This document shows, piece by piece, positions 1-11,189 of a stretch of DNA of 64,000 nt. Location of the stretch: positions 30,415,478-30,479,477 of the forward strand of contig CM077833.1 of NCBI GenBank assembly GCA_039720395.1. The letters run 5' to 3'. Position 1 is the first letter of the stretch. Each line of letters starts with the position of its first letter. A program made the translations under genes and the position numbers. The notes beneath the pieces are model-generated. The model did not search any database. It was not told where the DNA came from and saw only the letters and a list, made by a program, of their open reading frames with translations. The DNA is from Liquidambar formosana (taxonomy: Eukaryota; Streptophyta; Magnoliopsida; Saxifragales; Altingiaceae).

Positions 1-674
1 GGACTGATGCCGACATGAAGCATTTGAAGTTGGGTAATATAAAATATGTATTTCTGACTTCATTTTCAGTGTTGGTCTTTACGGACTTGAAATTTATTTA
101 TTTCTTTCACCAGGCTTCTGGGTAGTGGTGCTTGATGGGTTTTGGTTTGGAGGTTTAGGATTGTTGATTTGTGCCACTGAATTTGTTAATGAATCTATTT
201 AGGTAGAGTGTAGAGACATGGGGTCCACTGATTTTTACTACCAAGAATTTGAGTCAGGCTAAGTTGAGTGCAGATTTTAATTTCATAAAAAGAATTTAAA
301 ATTCAGATAATATTTTCTTTTTCTTTTCTTCATTAGTCAAGTGGAGATTAAAGGTGTGTTGGGTTTTCAACTAATGACCCTATTTTTGTTATGTTTTTGT
401 GATACTGGTTTTGTATGTTTTTTCCTCTACCAATCTGTGTTAGAATATCTGAAACACAATGGACTAATTCAATTTTCCTTAGACTTCACTACCACTTGTC
501 TAATTGAGGTGTTTTTTTTATCGATTTTGTAATTATGGACTGTGGGTGGCTACGATGCCTTTTCATTCTTTAGGTGAATTGAGTGAAGGTTTAGGCACAA
601 TTTGTTTCAAAAGGGAATAAAATAAAAAAAGAAGAATGCTGTAAACTGGTGGATGATATAAGTTTATCGAGGAT
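1..674 (+). repeat. 3' flank of a further RIP/DUF6598 unit lying mostly outside the window
   Basis: This stretch aligns along its whole length with 3098-3774 and 23108-23764, which follow the two DUF6598-like reading frames. Similarity stops abruptly at 674/675, where the inverted RIP arm begins. It is therefore the downstream flank of a third unit whose coding part would lie to the left of the window. No coding potential is evident; the short open frames here are not conserved between the three copies. Confidence 0.7.
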
Positions 675-678
675 GTTG

Positions 679-1512
679 AATTCCAAGGAGATTAAAGCCC
701 TGCACAGGCCTTAGAATTCCTAGATGTTGAATTTGATTATCAACAGAAAAACATTGACAAGAGAACGGTCATATGTAAACATTGCTCCTGATATTATCCC
801 TTAGAAGTATTGCATATCCAACACAGTTTTAGAGACACTCCTCACCACTGACAGAAAGACTGAGTTGGTTTCGCATAGATTTGAATTGGACTGCCTCCGC
901 TATCATTTGTCCAACACGAGAATGGACCAGACTACCTTCTCTTCATCACTTTTGGACAGGATAGGACCCGTTGTTTTTGCCAGTTTGCAAATGGCAGCCC
1001 TGAACTGCTCTCTTCCCAAATTCAAACTAACCCTTCTAGTTTTGGCCTTAATTTGAATTGATCCATAATTTTCAGACATCGCTAACATTGTAGATTGGTC
1101 TTAAATTCTATGCTTAGGTTGATCTCTGAAGGTCAGCTCAAACCAATGACTGCTTTGGTTTTTGAATCCCATGAGGTACTAATTAAAAAGTTGAAACCTA
1201 ACCATAATGGAGCACTGGTCAGGCTCTTCCTTGGCAGAGAGATATATACATCAAAGACTTTTCTTAACGGTCATCGAATAAATACGGGAATACGATTGTG
1301 GTAGATCATTTGTCCTCCCTTTGACACCTCACAAAGAAAGCGGCTTATGAAATCATCGTAGCGAGCCCAATGAATTTTGGACTTGTCGACCGTATGATAC
1401 TCCAGCCACCTTCTCTAATCCCAGTTCATCCACTCCTTGGATAGATGGTCCGGCTGTCCTTCCTCCGGTACTCTCGACTTTTTAAATGCAAATCGTTAGG
1501 TCGTTCACTTCC
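679..1512 (-). pseudogene. Ribosome-inactivating protein (RIP) fragment, inverted arm
   Basis: Read on the minus strand, this matches the RIP segment at 1531-2355 and the one at 21669-22380. RIPs are rRNA N-glycosidases that remove one adenine from the sarcin-ricin loop. The recognisable block has the family order: a Tyr-Gly-Ser segment, an Arg-rich stretch, a Leu-Gly...Ala-Ile...Leu-Ala-Lys helix and then the active-site helix. It is broken. A stop lies near the start of the frame, a one-base deletion just before the active-site helix shifts the frame, and the family's catalytic Arg position reads Gln. It forms the left arm of a near-palindrome about 1.68 kb long. The family assignment is from motif recognition, not a search. 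Confidence 0.6.
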
Positions 1513-1530
1513 AAATCAATTATTGCGATA

Positions 1531-2265
1531 GGGAAGTGGACGATTTGGCGATTTGTAAGGCTTTGAAAAAGTCGAGGGTATCGGAGGAAGGGGAGCTGGA
1601 CCATCTATCCAAGGAGTGGATGAACTAGGATTGGGGAAGGTGGTTGGAGTATCATATGGTCAACAAGTCCAAAATTCATTGGGCTCACTACGATAATTTC
1701 ACTAGTCGTTTTCTTTGTGAGGTGTCAAAGGGAGGACAAATGATCTACCACAACCGTCTTCCCGTACTTATTCGACGATCGTCAAGAAAAGTCTTTGATG
1801 TATATATCTCTCTGCCAATGAAGGGCCTGACCAGTGCTCCATTATGGTTAGGTTTCAACTTTTTAATTTTTACCTTATGGGATTCAGAAACCAAAGCGGT
1901 CATTAGTTTGAGCTGACCTTCAGAGATCAGCCTAAGCATAGAATTTGCGATCAATCTACAATGTTAGCGATGTCTAAAAATTATGGATGAATTCAAACTA
2001 AGGCCAAAACTAGAAGGACTAGTTTGAATTTGGGAAGAGAGTAGTTCAGGGTTGCCATTTGCAAACTGGCAAAAACACCAAAAGTATGGAAGAGAAGGTA
2101 GCCTGGTCAATTCTCGTGCTAGTACAAATGATACCAGAGGCTGTCAGATTCAAATCTATGCGAAACCATCTCAGTCTTTCTGTCAGTGGTGGGGAGCGTC
2201 TCTCTAGAACAGTGTTGGATATGCAATACTTCTGGGGGATAATCAGGAACAATGTTTACGTATGA
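1531..2265 (+). pseudogene. Ribosome-inactivating protein (RIP) pseudogene, copy 1
   Basis: This is the RIP domain (rRNA N-glycosidase family) on the forward arm. Open pieces are 1644-1916 (N-terminal half) and 2059-2265 (active-site helix and C-terminal end). The active-site helix reads Pro-Glu-Ala-Val-Arg-Phe, so it keeps the Glu and Arg spaced as in the family. The locus is broken. There is a stop upstream of 1644, a frame change near 1917, further damage between 1917 and 2059, and a deletion near 2080 relative to copy 2. It is followed by a DUF6598-like frame at 2407, an arrangement like the '60 kDa jasmonate-induced protein-like' proteins. The domain call is from residue patterns only; the breaks make an active product unlikely. 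Confidence 0.6.
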
Positions 2266-2406
2266 TCGTTCTCTTGTCAATGCTTTTCTTGTTGATAATC
2301 GAATTCAACATCTAGGAATTCCAAGGCTGCACAGGGCTTTAATCTCCTTGGAATTGCCCTAAATGAGCCTCCGTTACGACCTGGTGCAGAGAAGCCAGAG
2401 AAGGAC

Positions 2407-3114
2407 ATGGTTGGCGTTGATGCTGGTGGTGAAGGACCATTAGGCGATGTGAAATCCGCTTTTTGCCTAGGGGTCATGGCAGGAGCGGGCAAGGGAGAAG
2501 GCAAAGGCAAGGAACAGGGAGATGGTTCTTTTAAGGGCAACCAAGCTGAAATGAAGCACGTCACGATGGGAAACTCCGTCTTTTATGTGGACGGATCTTC
2601 TTGCATAATGCCATGTCTATTCACCTACATCGGCATTAAATTTAGGGATAATATTGATATGAATATTCCTTCAAATTTTTCTTATGACCAGATTATGCTT
2701 GCGGAGGTTGAAGGTGCGTTTGCGTCCGGAACTTATTTTATTCTATACGCCATATACAGTACGGCGGTGGCTGCCACCGTAGAGGTATTTCTTCCCTCAG
2801 GGAACTGTGTTTGGAAAGATCCAAACCAGAAACAATTTGCTTCATTATAACAGTGTAGTTTATCTGTTATCCCTTGAGGAGGAAGATTCGATAAGGGTGA
2901 CAATTGGCAAGCCCATTCAGTTGACCCGATCGATAGTGGCAATGCCTTCCGATTTTGTCTTCACAGTAAGTTTGGAGCTTTGTCGGAAGCCGCCAAGTTT
3001 GTTCATGATGAGATAGAGTTTACCCCACAATGTTTAGGTGTGGAACAGAAAAAAATACCTACTGCAATGAAGGAAGTGAAATTTGAGGGTTACTTGGGGC
3101 TGATGCTGACATGA
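2407..3114 (+). pseudogene. DUF6598-like domain, copy 1, broken
   Basis: 2407-2850 is open. It starts with a Gly/Lys/Glu-rich linker (about residues 1-50) and continues into a beta-strand-rich domain with the typical run Glu-Val-Glu-Gly-Ala-Phe-Ala-Ser-Gly. A two-base deletion near 2801 (compare 22807) shifts the frame. The conserved continuation (Gly-Lys-Ile...Arg-Asn, then Leu-Thr-Arg-Ser) is in the overlapping frame at 2807-3016. A further shift near 2970 puts the last part in a third frame ending at 3112-3114. DUF6598 has no established activity; in several plants it occurs with or next to RIP domains. The assignment is by eye and moderate. This copy and copy 2 are broken at different places, apart from the shared late shift. 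Confidence 0.5.
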
Positions 3115-3774
3115 AGCATTTGAAGTTGGGTAATGCTAAGAAATGTGTATTTCTGACTTCATTTTCAGTGTTAGTCTTTACGAACTTGAAATTTATTTTT
3201 TTCTTATTTCTTTCACCAGGCTTCTGGGGCAGTGGTGCTTGATGGGTTTTGGTTTGGAGGTTTAGGATTGTTGATTTGTGCCACTGAATTTGTTAATGAA
3301 TCTATTTAGGTAGAGTATGGAGACATGGGGTCCACTGCTTTTTACTACCAAGAATTTGAGTCAGGCTAAGTTGAGTGCAGATTTTAATTTCATAAAAAGA
3401 ACTTAAAATTCAGATAATATTTTCCTTTTCTTTTCTTCATCAGTCAAGTGGAGATTAAGGGTGTGTTGGGTTTTCAACTAATGACCCCTTTTTTGTTATG
3501 TTTTTGTGATACTGGTTTTGTATGTTTTTCCCACTACCAATCTCTGTTAGAATATCTGAAACACAATGGGCTAATTCAATTTTCCTTGACTTCACTACCA
3601 CTTGTCGAATTGAGGTGTTTTTTTATCAACTTTGTAATTATGGACTGTGGGTGGCTACGATGCCTTTTCATTCTTTAGGTGAATTGAGTGAAGGTTTAGG
3701 CACAATTTGTTTCAAAAGGGAATAAAATAAAAAAAGAAGAATGCTGTAATGCTGGTGGATGATATAAGTTTATC
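3098..3774 (+). repeat. Downstream flank of RIP/DUF6598 unit, copy 1
   Basis: Non-coding flank shared with 1-674 and 23108-23764. It includes a pyrimidine-rich tract and a conserved stretch ending in an A-rich run near 3720-3740. No gene is seen. Confidence 0.65.
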
Positions 3775-6166
3775 GAGGATTACGATAATAATGATGGTTT
3801 GTTAGTAAAATTAAAGTAATACTTAATGTAAAGTCCATGTTTTCTATGTGTTGGCAAATTCCGTGTCAAATGTGGAATGTTCGTCATTGAAGATGCATTC
3901 AAGTGAAGATTCTCCTCAATGCGGCTCACACTCATTGATAGGTAAGGTAAGTAACCTTAGATGCCCATCTCTTAGTGATTTAAAATTTTCCAAAACTTTC
4001 TAAGTAGTTTGAATAAAGGTAGTGTAGATTTGAATTAAAATTAAAATTTGCAAAACGGTTAGTGCACTAATTTCGGGTTGACCCGGATCCATTTTACCTG
4101 GGTCATGACCCAGATCCTTGTTTAAACTTCCTTTTTTTTTTTTTTTTGGTGGGGAGTCTTTCAACAACCACAACCTTTATTTAGATCTCCCACAAATACA
4201 AATACAAATACAAATACAAATACAAAAAAAAAAATGCACATCAAAACGAGAACCACACATTTTGACTCTCCATCCCCTATGGTTAAAAGAAACAAACAAT
4301 ATATATATAATTTGAAAGGAAAAAAAAAAAAAAAAAGAGAAAAAAAAAAAGAAAGCCTTCCTTTATTTATACAATAGACCTACATAGCTCACTCCAGTAA
4401 AATTCCCATACAAAAGAAATAAAAAATAGAGAAAAAGAACCTCATTCAAGCTCAAATCAACTACTCAGCGACTCTCCATTTGACAAAGACTTTTCTCTTT
4501 CAAATGGGTGTGCCTTCAAACTGATTTTGTTGCATACATCTACTACAACTATTACTAGAGAGAGAGAAAGAGGGAGAGTTTGTACCTATGCACAAGAAGA
4601 TAAGCGTGGGGGCAAGGAGGGGAGACGACTGCCTTTGAAGAGAGGCAGAGAGTGGAAATGGAACCCTAACCCTAGAAAACACTCCAACCCCTAAATAACG
4701 AATACTCCTTATCACTTGTGATTGGTTTTTTACCACCCAATGGGTCTAGTTGTCAACCTGAAACCACCCATTTATAATTGGGTTCCTTTTGGGTGACCCA
4801 ATAACAACCCATTTAATTAAACATGTTCACCCAAGCCCATTTAACTTAGATGGGTTTGGGTGGGAATTGCTAGCACAACTTGTGGGGATGGCTAGAGGTC
4901 GGTTGTAGTACCATAGAATTGGTAGAAATGATTTTATGTGGTTTATAATAAATGAAAATAATTAGAGTATGACCTGACTTTTAAGATAAAAAAGGAGACC
5001 AATAAACCTGAAGGAACCATGAATTTTCAGGAAAGAAACATTGAGAAGACATGGAAGAGTACGTAAAGGAACCAGATGAGAACAAATAAACCGATTGTAA
5101 GTTATGAGTCTATAGATTTGAATGAATCTAACCTTTTCTAAAATAGATTTGGGAGATGTCATTCTTTAACTGATCATACAAACTATTGTACATGTGAACT
5201 AGCTTCGTCCCCATTTCAACTCGGGTGGTCCCCTTTTTTTTTAATTTAATTGGAGTTTCTATGCCAACCTATTGCTGGTGTATATCCTTTTAAAGGAAAA
5301 AAAATGTGTCATGGGGAAAAAAAATTTAATTCGTATTTAAAACCGAACAAATTACTCAATTCAACAAATTTCATATATCTCTTACTTATTTAATTTTTTT
5401 TTTTTTGAAAAAAAAAAAAAACCCAATAATGCTTGATTTCATTTAGGGAGTTTTTGGGATACTATGAATCTATGGTTAAAACAAACTTGAGACTAACTTG
5501 GGGAGATTTAAGAGGTAGAAACTGCAAAGAAATTAAGCAGAATCAGTTGGGTCATTTTGGGAATACCAAAAATTTTACATGCCCAATACGTTCTTGCATA
5601 GTTTAAACCTCAGGTCGCATGTACTACTGCCTCGTTGAGCAAAGAGGCTCCCAGGTGAAATATATAGTTTTGAGACTTTAATCGGAGGTTTTCAGGAGGG
5701 ATGGGTACCAAGTAAGAATACAGAATCTTATATATTATATAGTACAAAAAATTATATCAGTTTTGCATCTCATTTCATGATTGGATAGATTTAAAAAAAT
5801 TAGCCCATGCACCAGAGTCAGTACACAAGCTAGAGCATAGGAATTCCTTTGTTTATTTTAATGTTATCTTCATGTTTAGTTGGGTTAGTTACTTAGTTCT
5901 TGAAAAATGGAACCAGCCATGTTCTTCACTCGTGCATCCCTTGAATCTTCAGCTCAACAATACGTTACCTTTATTTTTAAGAATTATTAAATGTTAGTTG
6001 ATTAACATGAAAATGTGAAGAACCAGAAAGACCTCTTGTACAATATTGCATGACAAGGCTTACCAATTATTTTAGGGGCATTTTCGAAAGCAAGAGGCAT
6101 TAATAAGGGATTCAAAAGATTTTTTTTTCTTTTTGGAGTAAAAAGCTTCAAAAGAAATGTTAAATC

Positions 6167-6212
<46 letters not shown>

Positions 6213-6220
6213 TCCTTGCA

Positions 6221-6251
<31 letters not shown>

Positions 6252-7794
6252 AGGTGTTGAAGCTACCACACCATATCTAACAAATCAATTGATAAATATT
6301 GATTTTATATACATTTAAATATAAATATATATTTCACATAACTTGCACATGATCATATTTTTTTTTTTTTTTTTTTAATAAGTCATGTGACTTACCCTGG
6401 AGATCTATTCCATTGGATGTAAATGTAATGGTTTGACTCAATGTGGAAATGTGGTAGCCTTCACACCACATGTCCAATAATATTTTTTCACTAGCATTAA
6501 GGTACTTTAATGGGCCCAAGACTTAAATCCTCTCCTGTATTGGCTGTTACCACCTGTATAAATTGTGTGATGGAATTTTAACTTTGTTACTAAGCGTTCT
6601 GCGTAGGGGTAGATTGGATGACTTCATTAACACATAACACATTCTCTTCTACAGATTAATTCATCGTTGAACTGGGTAATGATGGCAATGGGTTAGATTA
6701 AGTAGAGTATCTGCCTACCTGGGTTCCTACTCCTACTAGCTTGGTTCTGAGGCCTGAGCTGATCTTACATTGATGAGGGGGATTAATGGTTCCAAGATGG
6801 TCACCTATCAAGGGATTGGAGCGGTATTCCAGTAATGGTTTTTAGGGTGTTGACCTGTTTGTTGCCATGCTAAAATTAATTTCCATAGGTTGCCATGAAC
6901 CAGTATGAAATGAATATGATACAATCTGGCTCTTGTTATGCTTCCTTTGGTCAAAATGTTTACATTGTTTTGTGTAATTGTGTTCATTTATTAACTGCAT
7001 GTAGAGTAGTTCCTTTTAATACGTATTTTATTATTATTATTATTATTATTATTTATTTATAATAGAGTTCCTTTTACTAGGTATTATTGCATTAACCTTG
7101 CAAAGCAGTTTTATTTGTTCTTTCCTTACTTTGCCCCACTCCACCCCTGTTTTAATATGATAATAATGTTAGTGGATATTCAATGTCTATCAGAGGGAGG
7201 GTGGTAGCGTAAAAATAAACTGGTCTGTGTTCTATTTTTAGATTGGGACAGTTACAAAGTTACGCTACCCCGAACTGTACCCAACCCATAGTCATCCCTT
7301 TGCTAGGTTCTGGTAGAATCATCTGGCCATTTTTCTGCCAATGCAAGCGTATCTATTGATGGAACAATATTTTAAGCATGCACACGCTTGTCCATTCTCT
7401 GTTGTAAATTGTTGCTAGACGCGTGGCCCAGTCCCCACCTCGTAGTAATGTTTGATTTGGCCCAGCACAACAGCCAGCTTCCGGGTTTGTTCCTTTGGGC
7501 TTAGAGCCCAAAAAACACCTCTTTGAGAAAGAGCATCCAATGCTGTCTTATAAGCCCATTCTGGCCGTCATCCACATCTGATGTGGGATGCTAACAGTGA
7601 TGAAGGTGTTTAATTCATTGAAATAGTTTCTATTGTCAGAGTTGGGGTTTGTGGTCTCATTCATTTTACATTCTTCACCTGTCATTCTAAAAGTACTGCC
7701 CACACTGCAGATTGCATTCTTAAGGGCTACACTTTCCTGTTTGGCCCTCTTGGGTCAGGATAACTTTTCACTTGATGACATTCTGAAATTTTAG
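3775..7794. other. Spacer, no gene seen (copy 1)
   Basis: No supported gene. It contains poly-A/T tracts (about 4130-4147, 4320-4350, 5395-5420, 6360-6376), short AAATAC repeats near 4196-4225, a (TA)n(CT)n microsatellite and an ATT run near 7027-7055. It is matched along its length in copy 2 (23765-28987), apart from the insertion there. Confidence 0.7.
6169..6251. repeat. Compound (TA)n-(CT)n microsatellite, copy 1
   Basis: A TA run of about 40 bases is followed, after a short interruption, by a CT run of about 30 bases. The counterpart in copy 2 has a shorter TA part and a much longer CT part, so this locus is length-variable between the copies. Confidence 0.9.
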
Positions 7795-10700
7795 ATGGAT
7801 AATCAAGTTGTTGAGGACCAGTCAGATCATGCTCAGTCGAGAGCAAAATGGACATCTTCTACTAAGATATTTGCAGATTTGCTGGTTGAGCAAATTCTGC
7901 AAGGGAATAGGCCTAGCAACGTTTTCAACAAGAAAGCATGGAAGTACATACGAGATGAATTTAATAAAAAGACAGGTCTGAATTCTGAAATTCAATAGGC
8001 AACAATTGAAGAACCACCTTGATGTTCTGAGGAAGAGATACAATTATGTGAAGGCACTTCTTGAACAAACTGGGTTTAGTTTGGATGGTACTCAGTGTAT
8101 GGTTATAGCTGAGGATGATGTGTGGCAAAAATACATTGAGGTAAATTTCTTCCCTTTATGGATAGTTTCCTTCTTACTTTATTTTTCTTTTTTATTGTCT
8201 GCTTATAAGCATAGTACACAGGCACATCCTGAGGCTGAGACCATCAGGAAGAAGGGCTGTCCTATTTATGAACAACTACGCATGATATTCTCTGATTCTG
8301 GAACTGATGAAAAATATGTTCTATCCAATTTAGGGACAGCTGTGCACCAGGTACTTGTATTGGATGATATGGGTATTAGCTTTAATACCCCATTTTTCTT
8401 ACCCTAACTGCCTGGAAAGTTTCCATGATACTGTAGATGGGTCAAGAGCAATCTAGGGCAAAATGGACTACATCTCTTGGGCAGATATTTGCAGACTTGA
8501 TGCTTGAGCAGGTTCTGCAAGGGAATAGGTCAAACAATGCTTTTAACAAACAAGCATGGAAGTATATACGCGATGAATTCAATAGACAAACAGGGTTAAA
8601 ATTTGATAACCAGCAACTAAAGAACTGCCACGGTGTTTTAAGGAGAGTGTACATTAGTGTGAAGTCATTACTTGATCAGAATGGCTTTAGCTGGGACCGG
8701 TCCTGGCGCATGGTAATTGCTAAGGATGAAGTGTGGGCAAAACATACAGAGGTTAGATTCTTCTCTAAATAAATCATTCTTGCATTGTTATTACCATTCA
8801 ATGTTTCTTATAGATTGCAGTAACAGGGGCTCCTGAAATTGAGGCGATAAGAGTCAAAGGGTGTTCACTTTACGAACAGTTGCACAGAATATTTTCAGAT
8901 TCGGGCAGCGATGGAAAATATGCCTTCCGTGACCAACAAGCAGATACTTTTGAGGTGCTTGTTCTGCTGACTTCTAATATAATGGTTTATGGATTTGCTC
9001 TCCAGATTTATATAACTCACCCAAAACTTGTTTCCTCGAATATTAGATGGATAGCCCGCTTATAAATGATCAAGCCAAGCAAGATCAGTCAAGGGCTAAG
9101 TGGATGCCATCCCTGGACAAGATATTTGTAGACTTGTTAGTTGAGCAGACCAGACAAAGTTGTGTTTCTAACAAGAAAGCATGGAAGCATATATGGGAAC
9201 AGTTTAATAAACAAACAGGTTTAAATTTTGATGAGCAGCAATTGAGGAACCACCATAGTGTTCTTAGGAAGTGGTCTAATGATATAAAGTCACTTCTTGA
9301 CCAAAGCGGCTTCAGCTGGAATGAATCCCAGCATATGGTAATGGCTGATGAGGAAGTGTGGGAATATTACATCAAGGTACATCTCTCCACATTTCTAAGG
9401 TATATCTTTCATCACTATGACAATTTTAGATTAATCTTGAAAATATATATACAGGTACATCCAGAGGCTGAAACAATAAGAACCAGAGACTGCCCAATTT
9501 TCAAACAGCTGTGCACAATATTTTCAGAGCCTGGAATTGAAGGGAGATACGTTCAATCAAGTCATGACTATGAGTTGGATCAAGAAATAGTCACAATGGA
9601 CACTCCGGAAGCTGCTAGCATTTCTGCTGAGCCTGTGGCAGACGAGGCATCCTCACACCCAGCAGAGAAGGTGAATACACCAGATGGACGAAATAAGCGC
9701 CGTATAGTGACACCACTTAGACTTGTTAGTTGAGCAGACCAGAAAAAATTGTGTTTCTAACAAGAAAGCATGGAAGCATATACGGGAACAGTTTAATAAA
9801 CAAACAGGTTTAAATTTTGATGAGCAGCAATTGAGGAACCACCATAGTGTTCTTAGGAAGTGGTCTAATGATATAAAGTCACTTCTTGACCAAAGCGGCT
9901 TCAGCTGGAATGAATCCCAGCATATGGTAATGGCTGATGAGGAAGTGTGGGAATATTACATCAAGGTACACTCTCCACATTTCTAAGGTATATCTTTCAT
10001 CGCTACGATAATTTTAGATTAATCTTGAAAATATAGATACAGGTACATCCAGAGGCTGAAACAATAAGAACCAGAGACTGCCCAATTTTCAAACAGCTGT
10101 GCACAATATTTTCAGAGCCTGGAATTGAAGGGAGATACGTTCAATCAAGTCATAACTATGAGTTGGATCAAGAAATAGTCACAATGGACACTCCGGAAGC
10201 TGCTAGCATTTCTGCTGAGCCTGTGGCAGACAAGGCATGCTCACACCCAGCAGAGAAGGTGAATACACCAGATGGACGAAATAAGCGCCGTATAGTGACA
10301 CCACTTAGACTTGTTAGTTGAGCAGACCAGAAAAAATTGTGTTTCTAACAAGAAAGCATGGAAGCATATACGGGAACAGTCTAATAAACAAACAGGTTTA
10401 AATTTTGATGAGCAGCAATTGAGGAACCACCATAGTGTTCTTAGGAAGTGGTCTAATGATATAAAGTCACTTCTTGACCAAAGCGGCTTCAGCTGGAATG
10501 AATCCCAGCATATGGTAATGGCTGATGAGGAAGTGTGGGAAAATTACATCAAGGTACATCTCTCCACATTTCTAAGGTATATCTTTCATCGCTACGACAA
10601 TTTTAGATTAATCTTGAAAATATATATACAGGTACATCCAGAGGCTGAAACAATAAGAACCGGAGACTGCCCAATTTTCAAACAGCTGTGCACAATATTT

Positions 10701-11189
10701 TCAGAGCCTGGAATTGAAGGGAGATACGTTCAATCAAGTCATGACTATGAGTTGGATCAAGAAATAGTCACAATGGACACTCCGGAAGCTGCTAGTATTT
10801 CTGCTGAACCTGTGGCAGACGAGGCATGCTCACACCCAGCAGAGAAGGTGAATACACCAGATGGACGAAATAAGCGCCGAATAGTGACACCACTTAGTTT
10901 GGGCCGTCACAGGAGAATTCGTACTGAAACCAGTGACACTATTGGGATTGCAATATTAGATATGGCTTCTGCGACAAAAAAGAGTGCACCTGTGTTGGCA
11001 CATTGTGGCGACCAGTTTTCAGTATCCAGTTGCATTAAAGTGTTGAATGAGATGCAAGGAGTTGAACAAGATCTCTATCTGGCTGCTTTGGACGTGTTCC
11101 ATGACCCTGACCGGAGGGAAACGTTTATATCTGTTAGAAGTGATGTCAGATTGCTGTGGCTGAAGGGAAAGTGTAATTTTCTGTTGTAG
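7795..11189 (+). CDS. Multi-unit Myb/SANT-like (LIMYB-type) DNA-binding protein, copy 1
   Basis: Each unit has exon a (Myb/SANT-like domain: a Lys-Trp helix, Leu-Val-Glu-Gln, Ala-Trp-Lys-x-Ile, Gln-Leu-x-Asn-His) and exon b (His-Pro-Glu-Ala-Glu, Cys-Pro-Ile-x-x-Gln-Leu, Ile-Phe-Ser), joined by phase-0 introns. Unit 1 is 7795-8140 plus 8221-8349; unit 2 is 8437-8751 plus 8814-8954; unit 3 starts with 9047-9376. Unit 1 has a frameshift from an apparent 7-base duplication near 7980-7995. From unit 3, reading through exon b (from 9455) meets a stop at about 9731-9733. Splicing from the donor at 9377 to the acceptor before 10632 instead joins the intact last exon (10632-11189) with the family's C-terminal region. 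Starting at 8437, this gives an open 447-residue frame. The family includes L10-interacting MYB proteins, which act in the nucleus. The exon model is my inference. Confidence 0.6.
9132..10897 (+). repeat. 588/589-bp intragenic tandem array, three units (copy 1)
   Basis: Units are 9132-9720, 9721-10308 and 10309-10897 (589, 588 and 589 bases). Each runs from inside Myb exon a, through the intron, to late in exon b. The joints use a short shared TTAG/TAG at the unit ends. The second and third units lack the start of exon a, and the joint itself reads into a stop. Every unit keeps its own GT donor and AG acceptor. Confidence 0.95.

Larger units (their letters stand above)
679..2355. repeat. Large inverted repeat (head-to-head RIP arms, ~18-bp spacer)
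   Basis: 679-1512 is the reverse complement of 1531-2355, with scattered substitutions and small indels. The centre is a spacer of about 18 bases near 1513-1530. The outer ends are sharp: the left arm abuts flank sequence at 674/675, and similarity on the right ends at about 2355. The arms differ enough that this is not a freshly copied hairpin. A transcript crossing it could fold into a very long stem. Confidence 0.8.

Noticed and set aside
903..2252. Opposite-strand open frames across the RIP arms as separate genes
   Set aside because: They are reverse readings of the inverted repeat arms, with no family resemblance in that frame.
679..2355. The inverted repeat as a sequencing hairpin artefact
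   Set aside because: The arms differ by many substitutions and indels, and the outer breakpoints do not match, unlike a missed-adapter artefact.
2277..2564. Minus-strand open frame opposite the DUF6598 linker
   Set aside because: Its Pro/Ser-rich content is the complement of the Gly/Lys-rich linker, and it is not conserved as such.
6169..6251. Possible CRISPR-like or regulatory repeat
   Set aside because: Simple dinucleotide repeats only; this is plant nuclear DNA and no spaced array exists.
8827..8954. Alternative acceptor at 8826 for Myb unit 2 exon b
   Set aside because: It aligns better with the other units but breaks the frame; the acceptor at 8813 keeps phase 0.
9723..11189. Open frames starting inside each 588/589-bp unit as independent genes
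   Set aside because: They start in the middle of the Myb exon, run through the intron, and arise only from the repeat joints.
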